Below, one piece after another: positions 11,984-23,205 of a DNA stretch of 64,000 nt; positions within the stretch are counted from its first letter, which is position 1; every line of letters begins with the position of its first letter. Below the pieces are notes generated by a model. The model had not been told where the DNA came from, did no database searches, and was given only the letters and a program-made list of their open reading frames with translations. Position numbers and translations under genes: made by a program. This DNA is from Aphrophora alni (Eukaryota; Arthropoda; Insecta; Hemiptera; Aphrophoridae). The stretch spans positions 123,323,362-123,387,361 of the forward strand of contig OY740765.1 of assembly GCA_963513935.1 (NCBI GenBank). The letters are read 5' to 3'.

Positions 11984-12225
11984 TACAACAACACTTTTAT
12001 AACCTTACTAGATCAACTATTTCAAAGTATTGAAGTCAGGTAAACAAGATTTCCCACCTAAAATCACAAGTAATCATATGGAGCACAGGGCTACCAATAT
12101 AACCTAATTTTAAAAACCAATGTCATTTTCCTAATCCTACAGGCCATGGCTAAATGGCAAGACATGTTATTTAATAGATATTGTGCATCTAAACTATACA
12201 CAGGACCCAAAACATGACAAACTTA

Positions 12226-12287
12226 TGTGTATCAATATGATACACATGGCCTGTGGCGAAAACTTCTGTGTATCAAAGTGGTACACA
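12226..12287. promoter_or_regulatory. Right subterminal palindromes of the piggyBac element
   Basis: Two palindromes at 12226-12246 and 12267-12287 with half-sites TGTGTATC and ATACACA or GTACACA, mirroring those at the left end. Confidence 0.72.
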
Positions 12288-12373
12288 GCAGACTAGTACA
12301 GGTCACTTTTTTTTATAAACAATTTGATTCTGTAAAGGATTTGACAAAAAACAGTCTTGGCAGTCAAAGTGTT

Positions 12374-12935
12374 TTAATCAACTCTTTTAGTCTAGTTTAG
12401 AAATATGAAATTATCTGTATTAAAAAAAAAAGTCAGGTTAGGTGTCAGAAAAAACACTAGAAGAAATTACTATGAATACATGTGGTGGTCTATTTCTCTA
12501 TTTTTAATTTAGAGCTAAATTAATTTTTGGTGTTCATTCTTGGAGGTTAATTAGTAACTAATAATGTAGTAATATTGCTATTTTGACTTTAAGGGATGTA
12601 TACAGTATAGAAAATGTTATGTGAAGAAACCGTAATTTAGTATTTTTTCTTATAGAAGGTACTACAAATTTTTTGACATTAAAAAAAATTCAAAAAGATT
12701 ATGACCTAAATATGCTCCTTATTTATTTGTTTTAAAATTTTTAAGTCTTTTGGGTTGTATATTATAACAACATAGACGAAAACCGTACATTTAAAAACCA
12801 CATTTACGGACTAAGAAACTAATTATGGATATATCCGTGAAAAACTGGACATAACTTAGTGACCCTTCACATAACATTTTCTATACTGTATACATCCCTT
12901 AAAGTCAAAATAGCAATATTACAACACTATTACAC
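12374..12935 (+). repeat. Right part of the older host repeat
   Basis: Continues the repeat begun at 9571, directly after the piggyBac right end. It matches 33436-33670 in the same order (TCAACTC, then AGTCAGGTTAGGTGTCAG and the GGAGGTTAATTA segment) and runs into the foldback MITE at 12571. Confidence 0.85.
12571..12920. repeat. Foldback MITE with 56-bp perfect inverted termini
   Basis: Arm 12571-12626 is the exact reverse complement of 12865-12920 (56 of 56). The 238-bp core is non-coding. A related copy at 33.6-33.95 kb has the same left arm but the core in the opposite orientation. Confidence 0.92.
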
Positions 12936-13186
12936 GAAATACACGTACCTATTCAATTAGTTTCAAAGACATATAAAAGATACAAAAAGGAACTAACTCC
13001 TAAAAAGTGTAATTTTCCTTCAAGTAAAAATGATTTCCTGCAATAATGTTCAAATTTTATAATTTGATAATTCCTGAAGGTTTAAATTCGATATTAAATA
13101 TTGTACTTTATTAAACTTAGTATGCTTGTTAACTGTAATATTGAATATATATATTCACTAACATCTAAATGTAATTTTTGTTCACG
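12936..13186. other. AT-rich spacer, no gene
   Basis: Nothing recognisable between the foldback repeat and the BEL/Pao element. Confidence 0.5.
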
Positions 13187-13191
13187 AAAAC

Positions 13192-13791
13192 TGTTCAATT
13201 GATGTAATATTTGGTAATGTAATAAAAGAAAATTTGGGTTTTACATATGCTTGGAGGACCACTGCTTTTAATGAGAAAGCAAATAACAAGAAATTCTAAT
13301 ATTCATCTAAGCTACAGAATAATTGTATAGAGTACTCACGATGTCCAATGTCCATGGGAGGCGTTGTATAGCACTTCGACTGTTCTCGGTCGATACTTGT
13401 AACAATATATTGTATAATAAAACACAGTTCACACAAATAATATAGTTCCCATATTGCACATACAATACAATTAAGACTTTCACAAAGATGAATATTTTAT
13501 AAAGAGTAACATTACACGGTCAACTGACAAGTGAATATAAAATAACTTAAAATAGAAAAAGAATTAAGCGATACTTATTTAAATTAAAAGTAAACTGCTG
13601 CGTTAATATCGTGTAAAGAAGCGAAAGGAATTGCGTAGCGAAAAACCCACGTGTTATCTCTTTAGACTCGTCTTGCGCAACAACTCTAATCATACTGGCA
13701 TTTTTCTAGTTAGCTCCCGACATCAATCGGATGAGTCGTGGTTTGTCGCTAGAAGCCAACGACCAATTGAAAGGTCCGGAAGTACTAAACA
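13192..13791 (-). repeat. BEL/Pao 3' LTR
   Basis: Begins TGTTCAATTG on the plus strand and ends ACTAAACA. It is the 3' LTR because the element reads right to left. Confidence 0.95.
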
Positions 13792-13902
13792 TAGCGGCGC
13801 CCTTGAAACAATGTTTCAACAAACAAAATATATTCAGTGAAGATAGGACATAAGTTGGAAAAAAATTCAAGGGCGGAGCAAGAGCGAGCGAGTAATTTGG
13901 GT

Positions 13903-16900
13903 TTAGGATGAAGATGCCACTGAAGTCTCCTCCAGTGGTAGCTTGAAAACTTTGACGGAAGGTCTTGTGAAAATACCAGAAGAGGTTTTGATGGTGACTA
14001 CGCGTACGGAGCCGTCAAGTCTTGGATGAGTTTGTACGATGCGACCCATTGGCCAAGAAAGCGGGCGTGTCGTGTGTTCGTGGACTAATACTAGATCTCC
14101 AACTTTTAAGTTGTCTGTTGGCCTTGTCCATTTCACTCTTTGTTGAAGCGTGTGTAGGTATTCAAGGCTCCATCTCTTCCAAAGCTGTTGCGTGAAGCGT
14201 TGTACTGGTTGCCAATGCTTGAGTCGGTTTAGTGGAACCTCTACTATGTTTTCTTCGGGTAGCGATAACAGCGGCTGTCCGGTTAAAAAATGACCTGGTG
14301 TCAATGCGGATAGTTCTGACGGATCATTGGAAAGTGGAGTTAGCGGACGAGAATTTAAAATTGCTTCTATTCTGCAAGTTAGCGTTATCAAGTGCATAAG
14401 ATACAACTTATTATTTCCTAGAATTCGGGTGAGGTGATGTTTAGCGCTCTTAACGGCACTCTCCCACAAACCACCTTGATGAGGTGCTGCAGGCGGTAAA
14501 AAATGAAATGAAATTCCTTGGTTTTTGGTTAACCGATCGATATTTTCTTTAAATTTGGAATCTGTGATGAGAGTTTGCATAATTTTATTAATTTTTGAAG
14601 TATAAGTTTATACTTGAAAAATGTTCCATGAAAAAAACCATGAAATTAGTTCCGCAGTCGGAATAGATATCGGAACATATACCTCTCCTTGAAATGAAGC
14701 GGGTAAGAGCATCTATGAACGCGTCTGTGGATAAATCCATGACAACTTCTAAATGAACCGCCTTTGTGGAAAAACAAACAAAAATACATAAATAAACTTT
14801 GCACTCTTTTGATTTTCTGAGCATGTTTAATTTTATGTGGAACGGCCCTGCTAAATCTGTTCCAGTTTTGAGAAAAGGTTTGGTAAGTGTAAATCTCTCT
14901 TTTGGTAGGTTTATCAATGGGGATTTATTCGATGGTTTATTTTTAAAACATGTCACATATTTAAAAATACATGAGCGTATTATGCTTCTAGCTGATAGTA
15001 TCCAAAATCTTTGGCTAATCAGCGATTGCACAAGTTGCGGTCCAGCGTGTAAATATTTTGTATGGTAATGGTTTATTAGAAGTGTAGTGATGTGGTGTTT
15101 TTTAGGTAACAAAAATGGATGTTTAGCGTTGTAATTTATCGAAGCGGAATTAAGTCTGCCACCTACTCTTATTAGTCCAATGTTGTCCAAGAATGGCGTG
15201 AGATGTTTTAACTTTGACGGACATGGCATGTTATTTTGTAAGAATTTGATGTCTTTTGCGAAATGTCTTTGTTGTACTAATTTCAAGATACGTGTTTCGG
15301 TATTTTCCATTTCTTTAAGCGTTAGCGGTAATTTATTAATCACTTTGGTTTTACAATTAATTAGTAATAAATCTCAAGACGTAGGTTACAATTCTAATCA
15401 TTGAAGTCCAATTAGAAAATTTAGTTAACTGGTCCCATTCTTCTAAAGATGATGAGACTCCGATGTGGAGCGGGTTTGAGCGTAATTCGGGTATAACGAT
15501 CGACGCCTGTGGAACAGGTGAAGACCATTCATGGACAGAAAGGGTTAACCAGGGCGGCCCTGAAAACCACAGTTTATTGTTACATAACGCGGAAGGTAAT
15601 GTTGCGCGAGTGGCTAAATCAGCTGGATTGTGACACGTTGGGACATGGAACCAGTATTTCGGAGACACCCACTCTTGGATTTGACTCACTCTACTTTGAG
15701 ACGATAAGTCGGCATTTTTATCCATGCTAGCATTATTGAAGAATCTGACCAACAACGGATTAAATCGATTTTATGGTAAGGTGAGATAAGGAAATACAGT
15801 ACTGCATTAGCTTTGCTACTAAATGTGCGCCACATAACTCCATGCAGGGTATTGATATTCGTTTCAACGGAGCTACCTTAGATTTTGCCATGAGAATGTG
15901 AGTTTTGACGGTTTCATTAATATCAGTGACACGTAAACAAATTACTGCGGCGTAGCCTTGCTCTGACGCGTCACTAAAACCGTGTAATTGTAAATTGGTT
16001 GCATCAGACAGGTTAATACAGCGTTGAATTCGAATGTTTGCTAAAGCTGGTAAATCATCAACAAAAGTTTTCCAAGTTTTAATTACACTGTCGGGTAGTT
16101 TTTCATCCCAAGATACTCCTAAAGCCCATAACAATTGTAGAATACATTTTGCATGAAAGATAACTGGTGTTAACCATTCACAAGGATTGTAGATATGCGC
16201 GATTATAGATAAAATAGAGCGTATTGTGAATGTATGGTCTGGGATGTTAATCTGATATGAGAATTCATCATCGTAAGGAGTCCATTTTAATCCTAAAATA
16301 GAAAATTCAGGTTGATTTTGGGCCTCAAAATAAAATGGCGTTTCATTATAGTTTTCCGGCAGCGAAGAAAGTAATTCTGGAGCGTTAGACGACCATTTCC
16401 GGAGTTCGAATTTACCTTTATTTAGTAACACGATTAGTTCTTGTTGCAATTCCCTAGCGGTGCGAATGTCATGTGAACCGGTAACAATATCGTCAACATA
16501 AATGTTGTTCCTAATTAATTCGGCCGCTTTAGGAAAGTTCTGACCTTCGTCGACGACTAATTGGTTGAGCGTGCGTATGGCGAGGTAGGGTGCGGGTTTT
16601 AAACCGTACGTTATGGTAGTCAATTTGTATATTGAAATAGGAAGAGATTTATTAGTTCTCTATAAGATCAGTTGATAACGTTGATCGGTTGGCTGTATTT
16701 TGATTTGACGATACATTTGTCTGATATCGCAAGAGAAGACAATATTATGTCTGCGAAATTGAAATATAACGTCACAAATGTTGTTATGTAATTTAGGTCC
16801 ACAATAAAGGATGTCATTTAAAGAAATTCGATTTCTGGATTTTGCACTCCCGTCAAACACAACGCGAAGCTTAGAAGAATTATTTGTCTCCTTTATAACG

Positions 16901-17975
16901 GCGTGATGTGGTAGAAAATAGTGTTTATCTTGAAATACAGAATCGTCTGTCAATTCCATGTGACCCAAGTTACAATATTCGTTCATAAAATCAATATAAG
17001 TGGATTTTAAAACAGGATCAGAGTCTAATTTAGTTTCTAACTGTAGAAAACGCCTTTTTGCCATTTCAAAAGATGTGCCGAGGCTGGCAGAAATTGTTTT
17101 GAATGGAAGTGAAGTGATATATCTTCCGTTCGCCTCGCGATTTATTGTTGAAATATAATGATTTTCACATTCTATTTCATCTTCTGTTCTCTTAGAAGTG
17201 ATAGGAACTTCTTCCAATTCCCAGAATTTTTGTAACAATTGATTTAAGTCTAATTGTGTAGTGCTGAGCATTGAAAAAGAAATAGGGTCGTGTGTAGGCG
17301 AAACAGGTTCCATTGAACCTAGTAAAACGTGACCAAATATTGTTTCTAATGCTGTGGGAGAATTTTGTCCTAAATTAATTTTATTTCCGGTTACAACTGA
17401 ACCGAACAAATCGGCACCAATTAAGAGCATTATTTGATCGGGTTTGTCAAATTGCGGATCAGCCAATTTTAAATATTTTATTTTGTTATACAGAGCGGGT
17501 GACATTTCCCATTGAGGTAAACCGGAAGAAATGTTTTCGACAACAATTACCAAGTGATTCTGAATCAATACAGTTCCACATAAAGAGTATATATTCACAC
17601 GAGCTAATCCTTTAATAGGCGTCGTAATACTGGAAATTCCATTTAACAATAGAGATGATATTTAAAATTATATATAGAGATGATGGGTTTAATTGAAATT
17701 CCCAACGAAATAGCGCAATGTTCTGTGATTAGAGAAGTTTGACTTCCGGTGTCTAGTAGAGCTGTGATCTTCTGCGACCTTCCATTAACGGAAGACAGTA
17801 TAGTTTGCGCAGTACCATGAATTGTGATAGGCCGTGCATTAGTAGCGTTTAAAATATTATTATAATCATTAGAGTGTGTTTGATTGTTTACAATTGTAGT
17901 AGAATGTGGAACGGTCTGTTTGTTTAGGCGATTAGATTTGGAGTAGCGAAGATATGACGTGTTTTTCCTGTGTAG
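13903..17975 (-). pseudogene. BEL/Pao pol (protease-RT-RNase H-integrase), broken
   Basis: After a TGA ending gag the same frame continues into an aspartic protease (LLDTGSQTSLIT, about 17730-17770), then breaks near 17650, where an 11-bp segment (ATAGAGATGAT) is present twice. RT follows: FDGSAKSRNRISLNDILYCG, then FSCDIRQMYRQIKI, a TAG at 16660-16662 where a Trp codon is expected, then ITYGLKPAPYLAIR and the catalytic YVDD (IYVDDIVTGS). RNase H shows HGFSDASEQGYAAV. The integrase pieces at 15343-14588 and 14580-13903 carry an H/C-rich start, TDLAGPFHI, IYSDCGTNF and the Glu in HQGGLWESAVK. At least four frame changes or stops separate these parts. Product: a replication polyprotein acting in cytoplasmic particles; not made intact here. 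Confidence 0.92.
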
Positions 17976-19262
17976 TCAGCTGGAGGGGAGAGTTGGCCCT
18001 CTTGCGTTAACAGTATTTAAATGTAACAGAGTGTGGTGTCTTTTATTACATATTTGACAGTTATGATTTGATTTGCATTCATTTGTTATGTGGATATAAC
18101 TTAAGCAATTAATACAATAATTATTTTTCTGAGCGAATTCCAGTCTATCCTTGGGAGTTAATGTCAGGAAATGATTGCATTTATAAATATTATGAGAATT
18201 TTGGTTACAATAAGTGCAGGCGTTTTGCGAATTCGTGGTAGCGTGATATATGTTGTGTACATATTTGGTTTGTTTAACATCTGGTTGCGATTTGACATAA
18301 ATAGGTTTATTATGGATTGTCTGTTTTGTGTGCGTAGAAGGCGTTGCAGACGCGTCTTCTAAATGAATACATTCCTCTTGTAGGAAAGCAATTAATTCTG
18401 CGACTGTTGGCATTTTATGGTTTAAAGTGCGTTTATCTTCAAAGCGTTTGCGAGATTCGGAATCTAATTTGCGTAATAATATTGTTAGTAGCGTTAATTC
18501 TTGACTAATATCGTACTGTAATGCTTTTAATGCTTGTGCATTTTCTGAGTAAATGTCCAAGAATTGTCTAATTGATTTTAACGAACCAGTGAACAGTGGC
18601 GGTAAGTCTATGATTTTGTTAATATGATAGCTAATTAAACGTCTATCATTTTGATACCTTTCAATTAGTGAATCCCAAGCAATTCTATAATTAACAGCGG
18701 TTACTGGTAATCCTTTTATTATATTCAGAGGCTCACCGTGTAAACAGGAAAGTAAATATGTAAATTTTTCTACATTTGACAGAGCAGTGTTTTGATTGAT
18801 AGTATTATCGAACATGTGAAAGAAAGTTGACCATTCAGATAAAATTCCTGAAAATTGCGGTAAAGTTAATCTTGGTAGTTTAACGAATGTTTTGTTTGCT
18901 TCCGACGGATGTGACGTGTTGGAAGTATTAAGGTCGGTTTCATTAGAACCAACGTTAGGTAATAGACTTTGAATTTCCGAAGTAATTGATAACCCTAAAT
19001 CGGAAATCATATCTTGCGTTTTAAGAATTTCTGTCATATTGTCATCTGTTGTAGATTCATCGTTTGTTACGCGGTCAATGAGTGCGTCAAAATCTTTGGT
19101 TTTCTTTTGAACTTGTTCAAAATATCCGATAAGTTTTTTTGAAATAGTTGTGGAAAGCTGAGCTGTTTTAGAATCTTCCGAAATTGTTTTGACATAGTTG
19201 TCAATTGATGTAAATCTGCCTATAATAAGGTCAGCTTGCCGTGAAAAAGCACTAAATCTCAT
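17976..19262 (-). CDS. BEL/Pao gag
   Basis: 428 codons from ATG at 19262. The central part (LPRLTLPQFSGILSEWSTFF) is the DUF1759-type capsid region typical of BEL/Pao. The C-terminal part has zinc knuckles: CTYCNQNSHNIYKC and CINCLSYIHITNEC, both C-x2-C-x4-H-x4-C, plus CQICNKRHHTLLH. The frame ends at TGA (17976-17978); in BEL/Pao elements gag and pol are usually one frame, and here the same frame carries on into the protease after this stop, so the TGA is probably a mutation. The protein would form the particle shell and bind RNA. Confidence 0.9.
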   Translation of the reverse strand: MRFSAFSRQADLIIGRFTSIDNYVKTISEDSKTAQLSTTISKKLIGYFEQVQKKTKDFDALIDRVTNDESTTDDNMTEILKTQDMISDLGLSITSEIQSLLPNVGSNETDLNTSNTSHPSEANKTFVKLPRLTLPQFSGILSEWSTFFHMFDNTINQNTALSNVEKFTYLLSCLHGEPLNIIKGLPVTAVNYRIAWDSLIERYQNDRRLISYHINKIIDLPPLFTGSLKSIRQFLDIYSENAQALKALQYDISQELTLLTILLRKLDSESRKRFEDKRTLNHKMPTVAELIAFLQEECIHLEDASATPSTHTKQTIHNKPIYVKSQPDVKQTKYVHNIYHATTNSQNACTYCNQNSHNIYKCNHFLTLTPKDRLEFAQKNNYCINCLSYIHITNECKSNHNCQICNKRHHTLLHLNTVNARGPTLPSS

Positions 19263-19679
19263 TTTTAAGAATTAAATAAAACAATAATTTACCAATAGCA
19301 AGAATAAGCTTTAAAGAAGCGTCTGATATTAAATAAGAATATTAAAATGTATGATTAGGATATTTGTATTTATAGACCTTTATCACATAATATTTAAATG
19401 TGAGTTTTCATTGTACAGTTTATGTTATTGTTTGTACAAATATTGACTACAGATTAAAACCAACCAAACTGGATTGAAACTATAATGTGATAAAAAAAGA
19501 CTATTCCGTTGCGCATGAGTTGTATATCAACTAGACTTTTACCGTTCTTAACAAGACAGGCAAAACAAAATGGCGAAAAGTAATTCTCTGTTTTATGAGT
19601 TTGTGTAATTTCGTGAACACGTAAAACTGTAGTATCTCCAAGCGTGATACATTAAATATCCGACCCGTGTAGGACCAAA

Positions 19680-20282
19680 TGTTCAATTGATGTAATATTT
19701 GGTAATGTAATAAAAGAAAATTTGGGTTTTACATATGCTCGGAGGACCACTGCTTTTAATGAGAAAGCAAATAACAAGAAATTCTAATATTCATCTAAGC
19801 TACAGAATAATTGTATGTTAGAGTACTCACGATGTCCAATGTCCATGGGAGGCGTTGTATAGCACTTCGACTGTTCTCGGCCGATACTTTTAACAATATA
19901 TTGTATAATAAAACACAGTTCACACAAATAATATAGTTCCCATATTGCACATACAATACAATTAAGACTTTCACAAAGATGAATATTTTATAAAGAGTAA
20001 CATAAAACGGTCAACTGACAAGTGAATATAAAATAACGTAAAATAGAAAAAGAATTAAGCGATACTTATTTAAATTAAAAGTAAACTGCTGCGTTAATAG
20101 CGTGTAAAGAAGCGAAAGGAATTGCGTAGCGAAAAACCCACGTGTTATCTCTTTAGACTCGTCTTGCGTAACAACTCTAATCATACTGGCCTTTTTCTAG
20201 TTAGCTCCCGACATCAATCGGATGAGTCGTGGTTTGTCGCTAGAAGCCAACGACCAATCCAAAGGTCCGGAAGTACTAAACA
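19680..20282 (-). repeat. BEL/Pao 5' LTR
   Basis: Partner of 13192-13791. It would contain the element promoter on the minus strand. Three bases longer through a small insertion (GTT near 19818). Confidence 0.95.
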
Positions 20283-20358
20283 AAAACATTGTTTGTATGT
20301 TTGTATAATATCCATACCCTATGTATGAAGTCCCAAAAAAGTAAATGTAATTACTTAC

Positions 20359-20417
20359 GTTTGAGAACTTCCTCACGTTCAAAAGTCGATGACGTTTCCT
20401 TGAATGTATCCTTGTAC
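20359..20417 (-). CDS. Candidate internal exon of an unidentified host gene
   Basis: On the minus strand a 59-nt segment lies between TTTCCAG (3' splice site) and GTAAGTAA (near-ideal 5' splice site). One frame reads YKDTFKETSSTFEREEVLK with no stop, has protein-like composition and is a plausible coiled or helical stretch. A second frame is also open, so coding is not proven. The BEL/Pao element would then lie in the downstream intron, its target site starting 72 bp past the splice donor. The gene family is not recognised. Confidence 0.4.
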
Positions 20418-20632
20418 CTGGAAATTTTTCTTTATCATTTGCAAACTACAAAACAAAATCAAAATATTCTTCACCTGCACTTTGTCAAAAGGATTGTATT
20501 TTTAAAATATGAGAAAAAAGCTAAAGTCATATCTAAAAACCCTGTATTTGTCATTATTAAAAATATTCTGTTTAAATAACTTATACTAACGACTGTACGT
20601 ATTTGGTGAAATTTCATTATAATTAAATAATT

Positions 20633-20762
20633 AAAAAGTTGGTACTTCCAGAAATATTTATTGAGCTGTGTTTTTCTGTTTTATCAGCTACTGCATTTCC
20701 GGAAGCACCTTACAGATTTACAGTATATCGGCTAAATAAATATTTCTGGAGACCAAGTTTTT
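20633..20762. repeat. Small foldback MITE
   Basis: Inverted arms around CCAGAAATATTTATT (left, 20649 on) and its complement (right, ending near 20750), with weaker pairing outward to the flanking A and T runs. About 130 bp, non-coding. Confidence 0.7.
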
Positions 20763-22050
20763 TATTGTTTAATTAATATCTCATTCCTGAAATTGTAAAA
20801 AGTCACAGTTTTCTCTCTTGGTTTTCACTACACCTCTATACCATTTGATTATCATTAACATATAAATATTCAAACATATTGATTCTCAGGGGCTCCCTAT
20901 AGTTAGTATGAGCTTGTCAACCCCGAGGGTCCCAGCTGGATTTACACATTTTATAATGTAGTCTTGGATTAGAATGTTTTTTTTTTCATCTATCTTATCG
21001 TGTTTCTTATGACCAACACTTATTCTTTTCCGACTCTGACGATATTAGAGTATATGAGATAGGGGTATTTATTTTTAAGTTTTTTTCTTCATTTTCTAAT
21101 AAGGCGATGATGATCTATAGGTTTTTTGCCTCTAAGCATTAAGGAATAATATAAAACATATTGAATTGAGTAGGCTTATTAATAAAATGATTGCCACTGA
21201 CATCTATGTTCATCTATCTAAGAAAATGCAATCGATTGTAAATATACAATCAATTATAATATGTGTAAAAAGTCTGAAACCAGCTGATTTTTAGACAAAT
21301 GGCTGCTGGTATCAAAAATTAACCGATGGGATCAGTACAGATACAAAAAATTCTACTTTTGAAGCACTCGGAATTTTCCGCCGACATATTGATTTTTGCC
21401 ATCTTGAAGTTAACTTTTAAAAATTAAATGGGAATGGGTTACTATGACACATCATTTTAATGTGGAATTTTAAGAGGAAATCGATAGTGAAGACAGTTTT
21501 CGATTAACCTATTCACTCACGAATCACCAGCCATTATAGAAGCTATTAATAGCTGAAACTTTTAAAGCAAGGCGAATTATATTTACAAACAACTTTATTT
21601 ATTAAATCTACAAGCCTAAAATATAAAGAAAAACTGAAAACAATATTTCTTGGTAATTGTCTACAACACCCAAGATTAGTCTAGAACCAACATTTTTATT
21701 TGATTTCTACAAATTTGTATCTTCATATCTTCCTGTAGCTGGAATAACAACAAAGTTGTCAAGACACCCAATAATAATATTAATAATAATATCAATATCA
21801 TAATAATAATATTGTTATTTGTTGCAATAATTATTGATTCTTTTTTTAAATATCAAAATGTACATAGAATACCTATTCTATTCGATAGGTATAGACCTTA
21901 GCATGAAATATTGACAATTTTCATAGAGATAAAAACGTCCATGTATCAGATATAATTATTGAAAACACACCAACAAAAACTCCTACCAATATAAAAACTT
22001 CATGTGCAAACCTAAAAAATAAACTTGATCTCATTAAATTTGTATCCATA
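20763..22050. other. AT-rich stretch with an AAT-type microsatellite
   Basis: No gene seen. An imperfect (AAT)n tract lies at about 21768-21826. The rest is unassigned. Confidence 0.45.
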
Positions 22051-22059
22051 TTGCTGGAA

Positions 22060-22515
22060 AATATATTTCACTAAATGAAAATCAGCAGATTTTGTTTTCT
22101 GAAGGATCTCCGAGTATAGTAAAATGTTACAATTTAGAAGGGTTTAATATACCCTATCTCGAAATCGATAATCTAGAAGCTGATTTGTGAGTTTTTGTCA
22201 CGGAATGTATGATTGTTTTAAAGATTCACATATATTTATTCACATTGTAGACACAAATATTTTTGTATTAGGGGTTCACATCTGGCATTTGTTTAAATTA
22301 AGAGGTTGTGGAGAAATATTTTTGCAAATTCACAATCAAAATTCAAGAATTTAGCCTGTCAAATCGCAGCAGATTTTTGTTCACCTAAATTATGTAAAAT
22401 TCTACCAGCTTTACATGCTTTCATCGGTTGCGATACGACAAGCAAAATAGGAACCAAATTAAAAACACTGGGACTTAGTTTCAACAGAACAAAACTTTCT
22501 CTTTTTGGTAATTAA
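22060..22515 (+). pseudogene. Decayed ORF with the invertebrate HAF-GCDTTS motif
   Basis: Three-frame reading gives EGSPSIVKCYN, then NIFVLGVHIWHLFKLRGCG, then an open frame (22306-22515) with ILPALHAFIGCDTTSKIGTK. The order (a D-rich middle, VLxxHxW, then LPAxHAFTGCDTTS) occurs in unnamed, often repetitive invertebrate proteins. Frames change at least twice, so this copy is broken. The function of the family is not known to me; a repeat-borne origin is likely because such sequences are multicopy. Confidence 0.5.
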
Positions 22516-22536
22516 TTGGATGTCAATTAATGAAAA

Positions 22537-22725
22537 ATAAAATAAAGCAAAAGCTTAAAGTTTCAAATATTTAATAGTATAAATGAGCTACAATTGTTTC
22601 GCCTTGCGGCATCAACGGGCTACTCTCGTCGGGCTACAGTAGCCCGTCGATGCCGCAAGGCGAAACAATTGTAGCTCATTTATACTATTAAATATTTGAA
22701 ACTTTAAGCTTTTGCTTTATTTTAT
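22537..22725. repeat. 189-bp near-perfect palindrome
   Basis: Arms 22537-22624 and 22638-22725 (88 bp each) pair with a single mismatch (22614 against 22648) around a 13-base loop. The centre contains CGGGCTAC twice and its complement once, allowing two alternative hairpins. GC-rich centre, AT-rich ends, no coding capacity. Confidence 0.93.
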
Positions 22726-23200
22726 CCTTGAATATGGAGTTTCAACAAGAAATATCTGCTATTACATTAAAGTTAATGAAAAATAATTTGAAATAATAGA
22801 ACTTTTGTATTTACCATTGTTGGATAAGAAAGGGCAATCATCCGATAATGTACGGAGAATTTTTTTAAAGATTCTTGTGGAATGAGAATGGATTTAACCA
22901 AAATACGTGAATGTTGGATGCTCTTTATCAACATACGTTGAGACTAGTGCTCAAATATATATTTGGAGAAGTGCATTTGTCCTCATTATAGATCACTTGA
23001 TTTAACCAAATAAGGTTATTAAAGAAATATTAGTGGAGAATTATTAGACTACCAAAGTTTATGACAAAAAATTCTTTGTCCAAAAATTTTGTAAAACCGT
23101 ACAACTGTAAAAAGTCGTGCAAAACACAAGCACGCAACTTGAAAAATACCAATGTTAACTGTGAACCACTTTGCGGCTGCGATGTAGATTTTGTGCAAAT
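22726..23200. other. No gene seen
   Basis: AT-rich sequence up to the gypsy insertion site. A 73-codon minus-strand frame across the LTR boundary is not credible as a gene. Confidence 0.5.
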
Positions 23201-23205
23201 AAAGT

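Larger units (their letters stand above)
9627..12377 (-). mobile_element. piggyBac-family DNA transposon with TIRs and TTAA target duplication
   Basis: The element itself is 9631-12373 (2743 bp). It is bounded by TTAA on both sides (9627-9630 and 12374-12377) and starts and ends with a perfect 15-bp inverted repeat, AACACTTTGACTGCC. Five subterminal palindromes of the form TGTGTATnAnnnTnATACACA lie near the ends (three left, two right). The transposase gene inside is on the minus strand and broken. The ends therefore look mobilisable in trans, while the element is not autonomous. A paralogous empty site at 33.4 kb confirms the insertion point. Confidence 0.95.
13187..20287 (-). mobile_element. 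BEL/Pao LTR retrotransposon, full-length but inactive
   Basis: LTRs at 13192-13791 (600 bp) and 19680-20282 (603 bp) begin TG and end CA. A 5-bp target duplication AAAAC lies at 13187-13191 and 20283-20287. By eye the LTRs differ by about 11 substitutions and one 3-bp indel (about 98% identical). Coding runs on the minus strand: gag, then protease, RT, RNase H and integrase in the order and style of BEL/Pao. Several frame breaks make it defective. A TGGTCCTACACGGGTCGG segment just inside the 5' LTR (about 19660-19677) is the likely primer-binding site; the tRNA was not identified. Confidence 0.95.

Noticed and set aside
11190..12043. Plus-strand frames across the piggyBac transposase
   Set aside because: Antisense shadows; the minus strand carries the recognisable catalytic motifs.
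13631..13840. Open frame repeated at 20122-20328 as a duplicated small gene
   Set aside because: Both lie in the two LTRs of the BEL/Pao element and are similar for that reason.
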